From NCBI GenBank assembly GCA_964036315.1, contig OZ038487.1:55889909-55953908 (forward strand): a stretch of DNA of 64,000 nucleotides, written 5' to 3'. Positions 1-9,999 of this stretch are shown in pieces (position 1 is the stretch's first letter; the number at the start of each line of letters is the position of its first letter). Source of the stretch: Acanthosepion esculentum (Eukaryota; Mollusca; Cephalopoda; Sepiida; Sepiidae). The position numbers were made by a program, and so were the translations under genes. The notes under the pieces are model-generated. The model was not told where the DNA came from. It worked only from the letters and a program-made list of their open reading frames with translations, and searched no databases.

Positions 1-2
1 AA

Positions 3-6
<4 letters not shown>

Positions 7-50
<44 letters not shown>
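7..50. repeat. AT dinucleotide microsatellite
   Basis: Uninterrupted alternating A/T at the left edge, passing into a short CA-rich stretch. Tracts like this recur across the window and often sit at the edges of mobile elements. Confidence 0.95.
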
Positions 51-53
<3 letters not shown>

Positions 54-382
54 CACACACACATACATATCATGTATGTGTATATAAAAATGCACATACT
101 GCGTGAATGCATTTATCCTGTGTTCCTATACCTCTATATTTTATAATTTCATTATATGAGTCTTGATAAGTAGATAGAAAAACTAAAATGATAGATAAAA
201 GTGGATCCATATTTAAGCTCAATTTGTCTTGTTCTTTACTCATATACACAAACCTATGTACATTTTGCACTTATGCACGAATATATATTTACATGTATGA
301 TGGCATATAATCATATCTACAGACATACAAAAATATAAATAGAGAAATGAGGGAAAGAGAGAGCTTAAATAATTCACACACA

Positions 383-385
<3 letters not shown>

Positions 386-414
<29 letters not shown>
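386..414. repeat. AT microsatellite
   Basis: Simple alternating tract that follows a short CA run. No adjacent element was recognised. Confidence 0.9.
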
Positions 415-418
<4 letters not shown>

Positions 419-1050
419 AAGGACGAAAGGAAAAGGAAGAGTTAGAATAAGGAAGTTAACAGTAAGTTATATTTACCTGACAGTCCAACCAACCATTAGA
501 AGGAGTTGAAAGAATCATTAGAACTTAGACATTAACCGAATTAGAGACATTCACCCTTTGTGATAGACCCCCTCTGAATACTTGAGGTTAGTAATTTCCA
601 TTTGATGTGAACACTGCATGCAGCCTGTCTCCTTTCTTTGGACAATTGTAACCCATATTTCTAGTCAGAGAAAAACGGTAAATTGTGGTGACAAGTGTCT
701 TTTAATCAAAGTTCTTTTGGAAGCAAATTGCTTCACATTTTTCCGTTGTTTTTGTTAGAGTCTTCTTTTATGTACTATTTTTGTGCGTGTTAGCATTTTG
801 CCTGGACAAAAATCTTGAAAACACTTGAAATCTGCCTTTGAACATTCGAGAAGTGATCAGGCGAGATTTTAATTTCGTTTGTTTCATTTTATCTTTTGGA
901 CATTTCTAAGTAAAATTCTTTTGATTAGATGAAAAGCAATTTATTCTGGGTAGGTGTGGATATGTCCATGCCATATTCATATGGATATAGGTATAAACAT
1001 ATCTGCACCAACATTTATACACAGTATTTGGTGAAAGTTAATTATCTTGA
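415..1050. other. Unassigned AT-rich sequence
   Basis: I see no open frame with recognisable similarity, no terminal repeats and no copy elsewhere in the window. It is interspersed with stop codons in every frame. Confidence 0.5.
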
Positions 1051-1154
<104 letters not shown>

Positions 1155-1277
1155 CTGTTCAGTTTATTTTAGAAAATTTTACTGAGGATGATATATGAAT
1201 ATATTCAATTGTGTATGTGTATAGGTAAGTGAGAGAGAGAAAGCATGTATACAGATTTCTAAATGTATAAGAAAATG

Positions 1278-1302
1278 TGTGTATATATATATATATATAT
1301 AT
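1278..1302. repeat. AT microsatellite
   Basis: Short alternating tract between GT-rich sequences. Confidence 0.85.
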
Positions 1303-1432
1303 GGGTTGTAAATATATGTAAAAATTAGTGATATATTTTTATGCACATGTACACAGTCTCAAAATTTTTATATATACATGAATATAGTCATTCCCACTCC
1401 TAACATCCATATCATCTAAAATATATATTTCA

Positions 1433-1434
<2 letters not shown>

Positions 1435-1485
<51 letters not shown>
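1435..1485. repeat. GT microsatellite
   Basis: About 25 GT units. The antisense frame gives a run of His/Thr and explains the apparent minus-strand open frame here. Confidence 0.97.
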
Positions 1486-1489
<4 letters not shown>

Positions 1490-1865
1490 ATAGGTAAAAC
1501 TATATTTAATAACATATTTAAGAACTTTCTTTCAACATATAGACCTGTACACCATCTTATGCATGTAATTTTCCACATTCTGTTTTTATTGAGGACCTTT
1601 CAAAAAAATATCTAAAGCTCTACTCTTTGGTTAAAAGTCTATTGTCCTCAAATTGAAGATATTTCTTTGAGATTGAGTCAGCATTTTATAATGTTGTCAT
1701 TAATTTTCAATTGAAGCCCAGCATTTTTGGAAAGCCTTTTGATATCTCAGGCACTTTCCCCTTAATATACAATTAGTCATCATCAAATTCACTAATTTCA
1801 GACGGTGCTCTTGTCCAGAGATGTAATTTAATCACCAAGCAATATTGTCAATATTCCCTTACACA

Positions 1866-1870
<5 letters not shown>
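1486..1870. other. Unassigned sequence
   Basis: No coding similarity, terminal repeats or internal duplication recognised. It ends at an AT tract. Confidence 0.4.

Positions 1871-1909
<39 letters not shown>
1871..1909. repeat. TA microsatellite
   Basis: Alternating tract of about 19 units. Confidence 0.95.
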
Positions 1910-1913
<4 letters not shown>

Positions 1914-2013
1914 ATTATACAGTTATGTTAGCTTTTATTAAAATTCTTCCAATTGTCTGTCAATAACTTTTAAGTTGCTTGAGGAACTTTTTAAAAGTAT
2001 AAAATACATATAC

Positions 2014-2131
2014 ATTTTTATTACTTCAAACATTTTTATAGTGGATACTTGCATTTGAAATAAACGCCCTATTTTTATATTTTATTTCGAATACTAGTAT
2101 CCACTATAATAACGTTTGAAGTAATGAAAAT
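2014..2131. repeat. Foldback element with ~50-bp arms
   Basis: The left arm (about 2014-2063) and right arm (about 2081-2131) are imperfect reverse complements. They share blocks such as ATAGTGGATACT and TTACTTCAAAC, with a spacer of about 17 bp. No coding sequence lies between. It is the leftmost of several foldbacks in this window. Origin is unknown; it could be a MITE or an inverted duplication. Confidence 0.8.
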
Positions 2132-2218
2132 ATCAGAAAAATAAATATATTAATTCTTTATGTGTGCATATGCATATATATATATATATATAATTAAATA
2201 TATATAATTAAATATATA

Positions 2219-2386
2219 TAATTAAATATAAAAGTGGACATTGAATTCAATACCCAAAGTCAATAGTCTGTTTCATACTAAATGCAATGTCCGCTTTTAT
2301 ATTTAAATACTCTCTATCCCTAATATTGTTCACTTTAACCCATAAATGTAACATATCTTAAAATTATATATATATATATATATATC
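2219..2386. repeat. Decayed copy of the palindrome family seen at 31.5 kb
   Basis: Two outer arms of about 19 bp (AAATATAAAAGTGGACATT and its near complement) bound a spacer that shares AGTCTGTTTCAT with the perfect palindrome at 31538-31681. Downstream sequence (CTCTAT, TTCACTTTAACCCATAAAT, AACATATCTTAAAA) matches the flank of that palindrome at 31690-31750 and a fragment near 14790. So the same repeat family occurs at three places, here followed by an AT tract and then the hammerhead-like unit at 2387. Confidence 0.7.
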
Positions 2387-2545
2387 TGCTGTGGGGTAGA
2401 ATCTATGACTAATACCAAATCAGTTGAGTTTCAATTGCGGCTTGAAGCAATCGGATGTCTAGCCACACTGATGAGCTGTGATACAGCAAAATAGGTTTGT
2501 CAGTGGATGACTATTCATGCTCTCATTTACTGATTGAGCACTATA
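2387..2545 (+). repeat. Hammerhead-bearing repeat unit, copy 1
   Basis: This unit and the one at 2665-2810 share long blocks: GTAGAATCT, ATGACTAAT or GACCAATGCC, CTTGAAGCA, GGATGTCTAGCCA, and the ribozyme-like core. Corresponding cores are exactly 294 bp apart on the same strand, a direct tandem arrangement. No open frame is present. It resembles small hammerhead retroelements (retrozymes) or PLE terminal repeats in layout. Which one is inference. Confidence 0.65.
2463..2506 (+). ncRNA. Hammerhead ribozyme-like motif (decayed)
   Basis: CTGATGA at 2468-2474 is followed by a stem-loop GCTGT-GAT-ACAGC (2475-2487) and then AAAA, where the hammerhead core requires GAAA. The change is what CpG decay would give. 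Downstream, a TC cleavage-type dinucleotide at 2500-2501 is followed by AGTGG, which pairs with CCAC just upstream of the core over four base pairs plus one mismatch. This is the strand order of a type I hammerhead with a very short stem III. Probably inactive because G12 is lost. Confidence 0.6.
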
Positions 2546-2664
2546 GAGAAAGGAAATTTTTAATTTATTAATGTATTGCTCTTCAGTTATGAACTGAGCG
2601 CTCTTAGCTACTGATTTGGCGTTAGTATACATCATGTATATAATACGTTAAAAGATTCCTTTTC
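2546..2664. other. Spacer between hammerhead-like units
   Basis: This is the remainder of the 294-bp period and includes GAGCACT and CTCTCATTTACTG blocks. No coding potential. Confidence 0.4.
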
Positions 2665-2810
2665 TCTGCTGTGCATTGATAGCTTAGAAGTAGAATCTCT
2701 GACCAATGCCAAATTGGTCGATTTTCGATCCTGGCTTGAAGCAGTTGGATGTCTAGCCAAACTGATGAGCTGTCATACAGCGAAAAACTCTTGTATGTAG
2801 ATGACTAATA
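2665..2810 (+). repeat. Hammerhead-bearing repeat unit, copy 2
   Basis: Same family and orientation as the copy at 2387. It begins near a TCTGCTGTG-like block and continues through CCTGGCTTGAAGCAGT and GGATGTCTAGCCAAA. It ends at GATGACTAAT before a GT tract. Confidence 0.65.
2757..2794 (+). ncRNA. Hammerhead ribozyme-like motif with intact core
   Basis: CTGATGA (2762-2768), a perfect 5-bp stem GCTGT-CAT-ACAGC (2769-2781) and GAAA (2782-2785) match the conserved hammerhead core and stem II exactly. Stem I is weak: the downstream segment after GTA pairs only partly with CCAAA upstream. The core survives here but the flanking helices do not. It complements copy 1, where stem I survives but the GAAA does not. 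Confidence 0.65.
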
Positions 2811-2811
2811 T

Positions 2812-2838
2812 ATATGTGTGTGTGTGTGTGTGTGTATG
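2812..2838. repeat. GT microsatellite
   Basis: Short GT run immediately downstream of the second hammerhead-like unit. Confidence 0.9.
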
Positions 2839-2869
2839 TATAAAGGGAGGTGCATTGAATTAAATTAAT

Positions 2870-2965
2870 TTTTCTTGGCTGCTTCTGTGTCATATCCCTT
2901 CAGAACATGAGTGATCATAGCTCTCTCCAACTTCCACTTCTTTATAAGTCTAAACAACTGAAAGA
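2870..2965 (-). pseudogene. LINE-B 3' terminal fragment
   Basis: On the minus strand the sequence reads GAAGTGGAAGTTGG, AGAGCTATGATCA and TGAAGGGATATGACAC. This matches the end of LINE-B at 13885-14262 and 35384-35855 (LWRAMI...VLKG-type residues). Only about 95 bp remain. Frames are broken. Confidence 0.6.
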
Positions 2966-2989
2966 ATGAAACCATATTTTAGACTGACA

Positions 2990-4179
2990 ACCTTCTCAGC
3001 AGAACTAGCATAAAGATGAATACCATATTGGGGTGTATGATTAAGAAAGGAGACTCAAAAATGATTTCTTCCTGTGTATAGACATTATGTTGAAGGCTTA
3101 AAAATGATACCATTAAATTATCAAAGACACAAATAGCCTTGTGTCACAAAGTATATTTGGTTTCTTGTTCAATCCCTGGTTTGGATCATGTGGAAGAGTT
3201 ACATATTCAGGATTAATGCAAGGTCAGACGAATGACAAAGGTGAATAGACTTGAGACAAAGAATGGTACAAAATATCCCTGAAGAATGGAAGTCATAATG
3301 ATAACAATCTTCCACCCAATAAATGGTTTGGTTTAAAATTCTGAAAATGAGCTGGTGACAACCAGTAGGTATAATAGGTGAAATAAGGAGACTATAACAA
3401 CTAAGATAAGGATTCTAGTTAGAATAGAAAAGCATATATTCATGATAATTACATGCCTCTAAAACTGCAACATAATAGGAGTAGATAGGTTTGTCTTTTG
3501 TCCAGTTCATACCCCTTCCCAGTTTTTTAGCCCTTATTTCTTGTTTAGGATTTGGTTTCCAATTCCTAATGTCTTTTTTCATTCTCTTTCATTTCCAGTG
3601 GGCCCCTTGCATCTTAGAGGCATTATTGCCTTGTTTGATGTGTATTGATTTAAAAAAAAAAAAGCCACCATTTGATTCTGGAAATCAATTCTTAAAATTT
3701 TATGTGAATTTTATTTTGAAGTGAAAAGTGAAAAAAATTGTTTTGTATTTATTTGATAATTTTTTTGTTAAAAACTACAACAACAAAAAAAACCCCACAA
3801 TTTGAAGTATTTCTCTGGAATAAATGATTGCAAACATCTTAACCATCACCCTGAAATTAAGTCATAAAATGAATTGTAAAATTTTAGTATAATAAACAAA
3901 TTTTAAATCCTTGTCTATACAAGGCTTTTTTTCAATTTCAATGTCCTTCAATGCAAAGGTAGACATGAAGACCATGTCTATGATCCTTTTTCTTTAATGG
4001 CTTATTTTCTGACCTGTTGAAACTTTCTGATTAATGACATCAAGAGGACTTTCATTATTCCCCATTACTTTACAAAAGGTTTTTTTTCTCTATTTTAACT
4101 GCCATATATGATCACATATAAGACCCTTCCCATTTAATATTACAAAATTATGTAGTTAAAATAAGTACCAGTATTGGTA
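2990..4179. other. Unassigned region
   Basis: No gene recognised. A GTTCAATCCCTGG segment near 3165 resembles a Pol III B box and could be part of a tRNA-like SINE, but the body is too decayed to delimit. The 77-residue frame at 3491-3724 is low-complexity hydrophobic sequence without a recognisable domain. Confidence 0.4.
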
Positions 4180-4187
4180 GTCTATAG

Positions 4188-4445
4188 TAGGGGTCAGCAA
4201 CCTGTGGTACACCAAGCAATTACAAATGGCATGTAGCCTCAAATAACAAAGTCTGAACCAATAACTACTACAATGCAAAAATATTTAACCGTTTTGATTT
4301 TCATATATACTAAAGTATATAAAAAGTATATTGTAGAACAGGTATATTGACCTTGACTTGTATAAAAATATGTATGCTGTTGGCACATTGAATGATTTTA
4401 AAACCCTAAGTAGGCACATAGTTAGCAAAAGGTTGCCAACCACTG
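4188..4445. mobile_element. Non-autonomous hAT element (MITE) with 8-bp TSD
   Basis: The left end is TAGGGGTCAGCAACC and the right end GGTTGCCAACCACTG, imperfect terminal inverted repeats of the CAGGGGTCGGCAACC type seen in hAT/Charlie-like elements. They are flanked by GTCTATAG (4180-4187) and GTCTATGG (4446-4453), an 8-bp target duplication with one difference, as expected for hAT. The 258-bp interior has no transposase frame. The minus-strand frame of 69 residues here is spurious. Confidence 0.85.
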
Positions 4446-4554
4446 GTCTATGGCATCTGGGGAAATGATAGCCAACCAGATACCTCAAGGCCAACCACGG
4501 TTTAGATCATAGAGTTATTATAAACTCCATGATCTTTTCATTAAATGCGTAATA

Positions 4555-4650
4555 CTTTTAATTCAAAACTGTTGTTCTCATAGACAGGTTACCACTCAAG
4601 GCTGAAGATCCGAATCTGCCTTACTATTTAGTCTATACTTCGACTTTACA
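4555..4650 (-). repeat. SINE tail fragment
   Basis: It shares GGTTACCACTCAAGG and TCTGCCTTACTATTTA-like blocks with the segment just upstream of the SINE at 4950, so it is likely a truncated relative. The tRNA-like part is not visible. Confidence 0.35.
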
Positions 4651-4949
4651 TATAAAATCCAGAAGATATTTTTAGCCATTTTCTGGGAAAAACTGGGGAG
4701 GTCTTATATGCCATCAAATTGAAATTTCCTGATGATTACTCTTATATAAAAGACACCAGAATATTACTAGAGCCGAAATAGTGTGATGATAAAGATGATT
4801 GGCTAAATGTAAATAATATAAGAGGAAGCCGTTAAAAATAGTTCCATCAAATGTAGTCAGGATCATCAAATCAAAATGCAGAAGAATCCTTTCCATAGCT
4901 GCAGAGTATGTGCTTCACCAAGACTACAGTTTTGAATTCAGTTTCCCTT

Positions 4950-5155
4950 CTCTTACACCAGTTGCCATCCAAGGTTATAGAACCCAGTCTGTCCTGCTAT
5001 TTACCCATAGCTGGGGGGAGGAAGAATTGGATTCATACGTTTCCCTAGGTTATTTGCATGTTAATGAATTTAATGATCTTGAATGGAATTCGAACTTGGC
5101 TCTCCAATTCCTCAATCTGAGCCACAATTCATTACTCCACTGTGGACTCACCTGT
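4950..5155 (-). mobile_element. tRNA-like SINE
   Basis: On the minus strand a tRNA-like head contains a B-box-like GTTCGAATTCC (near 5088) and TAATGAATTGTGGCTC, followed by a body containing GCAAATAACCTAGGG, ATGAATCCAATTC and CAGCTATGGGT. The same body recurs at 24065, 18240, 30175, 42055 and 12735, so this is an interspersed Pol III-type family. The 145-residue plus-strand frame across it (4910-5347) is not a gene. Confidence 0.65.
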
Positions 5156-5740
5156 TGTAGCATACCTATGGACGATAATAGGTATGTCCCCATTCACATA
5201 AATATAGTAGTTAATACTCTATGTTGGTCTGCAGTTGGAGATTTGTCTCCCGCTGTGCTTGTTAAATTCTCTGCCTCCGGGCAGAGCGGAACCCCAAACA
5301 AGGCTATGCTAAAAGGCAGAGTCTCAATTCTGGAAACAGCTACCTGACCCCGTTTTATATGGGGTCTACAGGGAATTTTTGGCTGAGCCTATGGGCTTGG
5401 ATACCCCACATTAAATTCAGCCTTGTGCTACATCTGACCGCATGGGGTGGTTAGTAGATATCCTACAGTTGGAGATTCATTGTGGAATTCACTTGACTCA
5501 CTTCTAGCAGTTGACTACTTCTACATGCCACTGGCGAATCTCATATATGTCGTTCTTGTCCTAAATATTATCGTTCCTTATCAACCTTTGTGTGATTATT
5601 CTATTCAGTAACCTTCCCTAGGTTACAACACTACCAAAAGTTCAATATTTGGAAATAATCAAGCTATATACTAATTTTTACATGTAAAAATTACTATTAT
5701 AAATACAGATGTTATAACCTTGACAGATAGTTTTTTTAAT
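5156..5740. other. Unassigned, locally GC-richer segment
   Basis: It contains two related blocks (CAGTTGGAGATTTGTCTC near 5232 and CAGTTGGAGATTC near 5466), so a partial duplication is possible. Nothing else recognised. Confidence 0.35.
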
Positions 5741-6490
5741 TTTATTTTGCTGTACACTTGTATGAAGATGAGTGTCAAAAACTTCTCAACCCTTGAAGAA
5801 TTTGGTGATTGGATTAGATTTTTGGGAAACTGGTTGGGCTGATAACTTTTAGCACCTCCTCATAATCTGTGATGATATAAATATTTTAATATTTTTATGA
5901 TTCATTTAGAGAGGAAAAGAATAAATATTTCATGCTTCATTTTCAAGCGAACATTTGGTGGGGGGCTATAGAAGAATTGAAAAAGTAGAGATAGTTGTCA
6001 ATCAACTCGTTTTAGAAATTGCCTTTGTCTGACACATATGAACAATTGAAAAATATAGTCTGAAGTGGACAATGAATGATCCACAGTAAGTTTCAGAATT
6101 TGACAAAGACACAGCATTTGGGCAGTGAAGAATTACTTAACATTTTTTTTCTAATAAAGAACATAAACAATGTTTTCCCAATGTTAAAGAACGTTCAAAT
6201 GGTTTGACCTCTGAAACTCTTCATGAATGATGACAAACAAAAAACAAAAATTATTGATAAAAAACAAAAAAAAACAGATGTATTGCCTACAAAATCTTCC
6301 TTTTGTTTGGCCAAACTTTATAGAAAAGGATGAGTAGAAAAGAATCCTTACATATTCATAAAAAAAATGTGAAATTGTGACTAATTTTGCTGCTTCATTG
6401 CTCCTTAAAAAATTCTCCTAATTTTGTTTGTCCTGTCATTTAAACCCAATTATTGTTGGCACAATTTTGTTAGTGTATATCCTTAAGAAT
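5741..6490. other. Unassigned AT-rich sequence
   Basis: No coding similarity, repeats or terminal structures recognised apart from A-rich runs. Confidence 0.4.
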
Positions 6491-6494
6491 GGAT

Positions 6495-6705
6495 CAATAA
6501 GCCTTTTATATATTGCAAAATTTATTGACTGAATTTCCATCTGAAATTTTTCATTGTATAGCATTTTTCTTACTGCCAATTTTATTAACTGAACTTACAT
6601 CTGAAATTTTCAGTGTATAATTAACCTGTTTTTATAGGCCTTTTATTTATTGTCAAATTTATAGACTGAATTTTCACCATAAAATTTTTAATGCACGTGA
6701 TTTAT
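6495..6705. repeat. Three diverged ~80-bp tandem copies
   Basis: The block reading TTTATTGACTGAATTTCCATC, with variants ATTAACTGAACTTACATC and ATAGACTGAATTTTCACC, recurs three times, each followed by TGAAATTTTTCAT or TAAAATTTTTAAT. It forms an old short tandem array without coding sense. Confidence 0.7.
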
Positions 6706-6784
6706 ATGCCTTGTCAGGAAAGGAAATTATGCCCAACAAAAATATTTGCTATATGTTTTTTTTATGGAACATAAGTAAATCTAT

Positions 6785-7215
6785 AGATGTATTTATGGAC
6801 CTATGTATAAACATTAAAAAACTGACCTTAGGTTGTATTATTAGAATAACAAAAGATGCTTTCCAAAAGCTAAACAAAGTATTAAGAAACAGAAAAATGA
6901 CATTAAAAGTAAAGAAAAAAGTATTCAACTACTCTGTAATATCAATCCTTCTATATGGCAGTAAATGCACAAGGCGGCTTGAAGCAACAGAGATGTGGTT
7001 CTACATAAGGATGTTGAAAATACCATGGGAAGAAATATGGGCAACAAAGAAGTTTAAGCAAAATAGGAACAAAAGGAACACTTGTACTTAAAATCAGAAA
7101 GAGACATAATGAGAAAAGAGGGCTTGGCAATTTTGATACTCACAAGATATCTTGAGGATCAGAGGGAAACACTGTGTGTAAATTGATGGCAGAAGAGCCC
7201 ATGCCTGAAGTGACA
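6785..7215 (+). pseudogene. LINE-B reverse transcriptase C-terminal relic
   Basis: The frame at 6711-7091 contains IRITKDAFQKLNKVLRNRK, then VISILLYGSK and RRLEATEMWFYIRMLKIPW. This is the post-catalytic thumb/tail of an endonuclease-type non-LTR reverse transcriptase. After a stop, the nucleotide sequence continues like other LINE-B copies (CTTGTACTTAAAATCAGAAAG, AGGATCAGAGG). No catalytic residues remain, so it is a 5'-truncated dead copy. Confidence 0.8.
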
Positions 7216-7515
7216 AGGTATAGCTGGTAATATTATTTTTTCAAAAACGTATAGCTGGTAATATTATTTTTTCAAAAACGTATCGCTGGTAATATTATTT
7301 CTTCAAAAACGTATAGCTGGTAATATTATTTCCTCATAAACGTATAGCTGGTAATATTTTTTCCTCAAAAACGTATAGCTGGTAATATTTTTTCCTCAAA
7401 AACGTATAGCTGGTAATATTTTTTCAAAAACGTATAGTTGGTAATATTATTTTTTCAAAAATGTATAATTAGAGACCTTGCTGTTGGACATAGTTTATCG
7501 TCATACCCAGGATGC
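7216..7515 (+). repeat. Family G repeat, array-bearing copy G1
   Basis: About eight tandem units of roughly 31 bp read AACGTATAGCTGGTAATATT followed by a T-rich spacer with a CAA end. The array then enters GAGACCTTGCTGTTGGACAT and GTTTATCGTCATACCCAGG, the shared 3' end of family G. Compared with G6 this copy lacks the middle GGGACCCTAACAGGTGCTACC block. No open frame. Confidence 0.85.
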
Positions 7516-8448
7516 TTTATAGTCCTGGAAATCTCAAAGAATTAAATTAAGTACCAGAAAATTCAAATAGCAAAACAATGTATTACTAGTGGTTATAAGT
7601 TTTCTCTGAACTTTGATTGATTGTCCTGTTTTAACAATATATCAACTGTTGGTTATTTAATGCTGAAAATATTTATTTAAACTAAATATATGCTTCTCAA
7701 ACAATCCTTTGGCTCTGGTTACAACATTCTCCAGTTATGCCTTTAAAACAGAGTTATTTAGTGCAAGTAGGCTTGGATAGACTCTACATTTATCTTCTTG
7801 AAAAGCTCATTTAGATTAATCATGTCATAAAATCATTAATGTATAAGAGCAAGGTTATTACAATCAGAACATTTTATGGTATATACCTGCTGACATGCTG
7901 TGCTTTCAAGATGATGTTCAGTTTTTAGGAGAAATGAGTGAGTGATAGGAGGTGTGCCCTATTCTGATTCTTGATTGGATGACTTTTTCCTTCCGACAAA
8001 GGCCAAGACCATGATACCATTTTCTTAGAATGAGTTTAATTTTGGAAAATTTCTTGTTTACGTGGTTCCATTACTCTTGCCACTTGTTTAGAATGTATGA
8101 GTTTATAGTTGCTTTGATGTCTGTATAAGAGATTTCAAATTTGAAATGTTTATCTTTAGGCATTCCTTTGTTGTCATGTCAGGTTATCCATATCGGCAAA
8201 TGCCAATGTGGCTAGGTACCCAACAGAAGACAATTTTTATTTTTATTTTTTTTAATTTCTTGGGAATGAGACTGATCCTGTTTAAAATTTTACTATTAAG
8301 AATCATTTCTCAGTGACATAAGTACGGATAGTAAAACTAAAAAAAAACTATAGAGCTGTTTGAGTCATTGACTATTATGAAGTCTAAAACTAAGTCTACG
8401 GTTAAAGGTTCCGCACAAAAAAAAAAAAAGAAAAGATCTTTGCATTAT
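7516..8448. other. Unassigned region
   Basis: There is a weak resemblance to the left end of family G near 7620-7690 (ACTGTTGGTTATTTAATGCTG). Otherwise no element or gene is recognised. Confidence 0.35.
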
Positions 8449-8580
8449 GAATGGTTGGTTGATTTTGTTTTGCAGCATATCAATACCTCTATAGGTTATT
8501 TGATACTGAAATCTAAATATTTTGAATATAATTGTATGCATTCAACTACATATCATATGTATTGTTGGTCACTTTGCAAT
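8449..8580 (+). repeat. Family G left-end fragment
   Basis: GGTTGGTTGATTTTG followed by CAGCATATCAATACC and GGTTATTTGATACTG matches the left end of G6 at 46690 on the plus strand. It abuts the minus-strand copy G2. Confidence 0.55.
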
Positions 8581-9000
8581 ATTGTCCTGGGTTTGACAAT
8601 AAACCGTGTCCAACAGCAAGGCCTCTGTTCAGGTGGTTTTGAGGAGAGTGGAACCACCTCCTAATTTCTGGTGCTCCCAGGTCCACCCTGACTCATGGTG
8701 GTAGCATCCGTTAGGATCCCAGCTATGGGTAAATAGTTAACTCCCAAACTGGGGTCAAAACACTATGAAAGTGTAAAAATAGGTTTTAATACCAGAAATA
8801 CTTTGTAAAAAATTATTACCAACAATACATTTTTGAAAAAAAAAAAAAACTACCAGTTGTACATTAAAAAAAAAAAAAAAAAAAAAATTACCAGCAATAC
8901 ATTTTTGGAAAAAATATTACCAGCAATAAAAATCTTGTCGGCATTTAATAACCCATTGAGATTGATATGCTGTACAACAAATCAAACCAAACCAAACCAT
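8581..9000 (-). repeat. Family G copy G2, inverted
   Basis: Reading the minus strand from 9000: GGTTTGGTTTGGTTTGATTT, CATATCAATCTCAATGGGTTA, several GTATTGCTGGTAAT-type units with long T runs, then CCTATTTTTACACTTTCAT, TACCCATAGCTGGGATCC, GGTGGTTCCAC and GGCCTTGCTGTTGGACA. This is the fullest minus-strand copy, with the minisatellite reduced to about three or four degenerate units. Confidence 0.8.
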
Positions 9001-9265
9001 CACTTTGCTATAAAATCTATTGTTGGTCATTTTACTATAAATATGTATTTTTATATTTCCCTAATGTTTTGTTTTTGTTTGAGGGTACACTATTTTCTGA
9101 AAGCTAGGACCCTAACAGGTGCTACCACACCAGGTCAGAGTGGACCTGGAAACAACAGCAGTTAAGAGGTGGTTCCATGTTCCTCAAAAACCTCCAATCT
9201 CCTGATCAGAGACCTTGCTGCCAGATGTAGTTTATTGTCATACCCATGACTTTGAGCTATGAAGA
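9001..9265 (+). repeat. Family G copy G3
   Basis: It contains the middle and right parts of family G: GACCCTAACAGGTGCTACC, GGTCAGAGTGGACCTGG, TTAAGAGGTGGTTCCA, CTGATCAGAGACCTTGCTG and GTAGTTTATTGTCATACCCA. It directly abuts G2 in opposite orientation, forming a large inverted pair. Confidence 0.8.
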
Positions 9266-9966
9266 ATTTTGATTACTGTTAGATAAGTCACAAGCCTGAT
9301 CCTTAGAAATTCCATGAACATTGAAAACAATGATTATTCCTCCTCTAATACCTGTGCTTCTTTCATTCTCTGCCCCTATCTTTTCATTTTGTACTTTATA
9401 CTTTCCAATTTTCATTACCCTTCCATGTGTTTATCTAAATGTTATATACAAACATGGGCTAAGTTCATATGAAAAGAAAAAAGAATATAGAAATATTTTC
9501 ATCTTCATACTCTCTTATCTCCCCTCCAATGGTTTTTATCTCTCTGGAAACAATTTTAATGTATTGCAATTATTTACACCATTCCATCCGTATCTGTCTT
9601 TTAATCTCACTCATTGTCTCTAGATACCCCAACAGCAAGCCTGACTATCTGTTTCTTATACCCCTTTCCTCCCACTCATATATATATATATATATATAGA
9701 TATATTTGGTTAAAAAAAACAAACAAAAAAACAATGAAAATTTCCGGTTCATATTTGTAATATCTTCCCTGGTCTAAGCGATTTTGGCTTATACTAGCCA
9801 TTTCCAATAATTATTTTTGTTGTATGCTATGTCAACATGTTTAATTTTTTTTTTATATATAGTGTTGACTGAAGGTACTTAAAGATAGGAAAATATGTTT
9901 GCAAATACAAACTGGAAATCAGAAAAATGATCAGAAACATTGACAAAGTAAACAGAAAAATAATGA

Positions 9967-9999
<33 letters not shown>

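Noticed and set aside
4910..5347. 145-residue plus-strand open frame
   Set aside because: It crosses a tRNA-like SINE in antisense and shows no recognised domain.
7216..7480. CRISPR-like array
   Set aside because: Units are directly adjacent without unique spacers, the genome is eukaryotic, and the units belong to dispersed family G.
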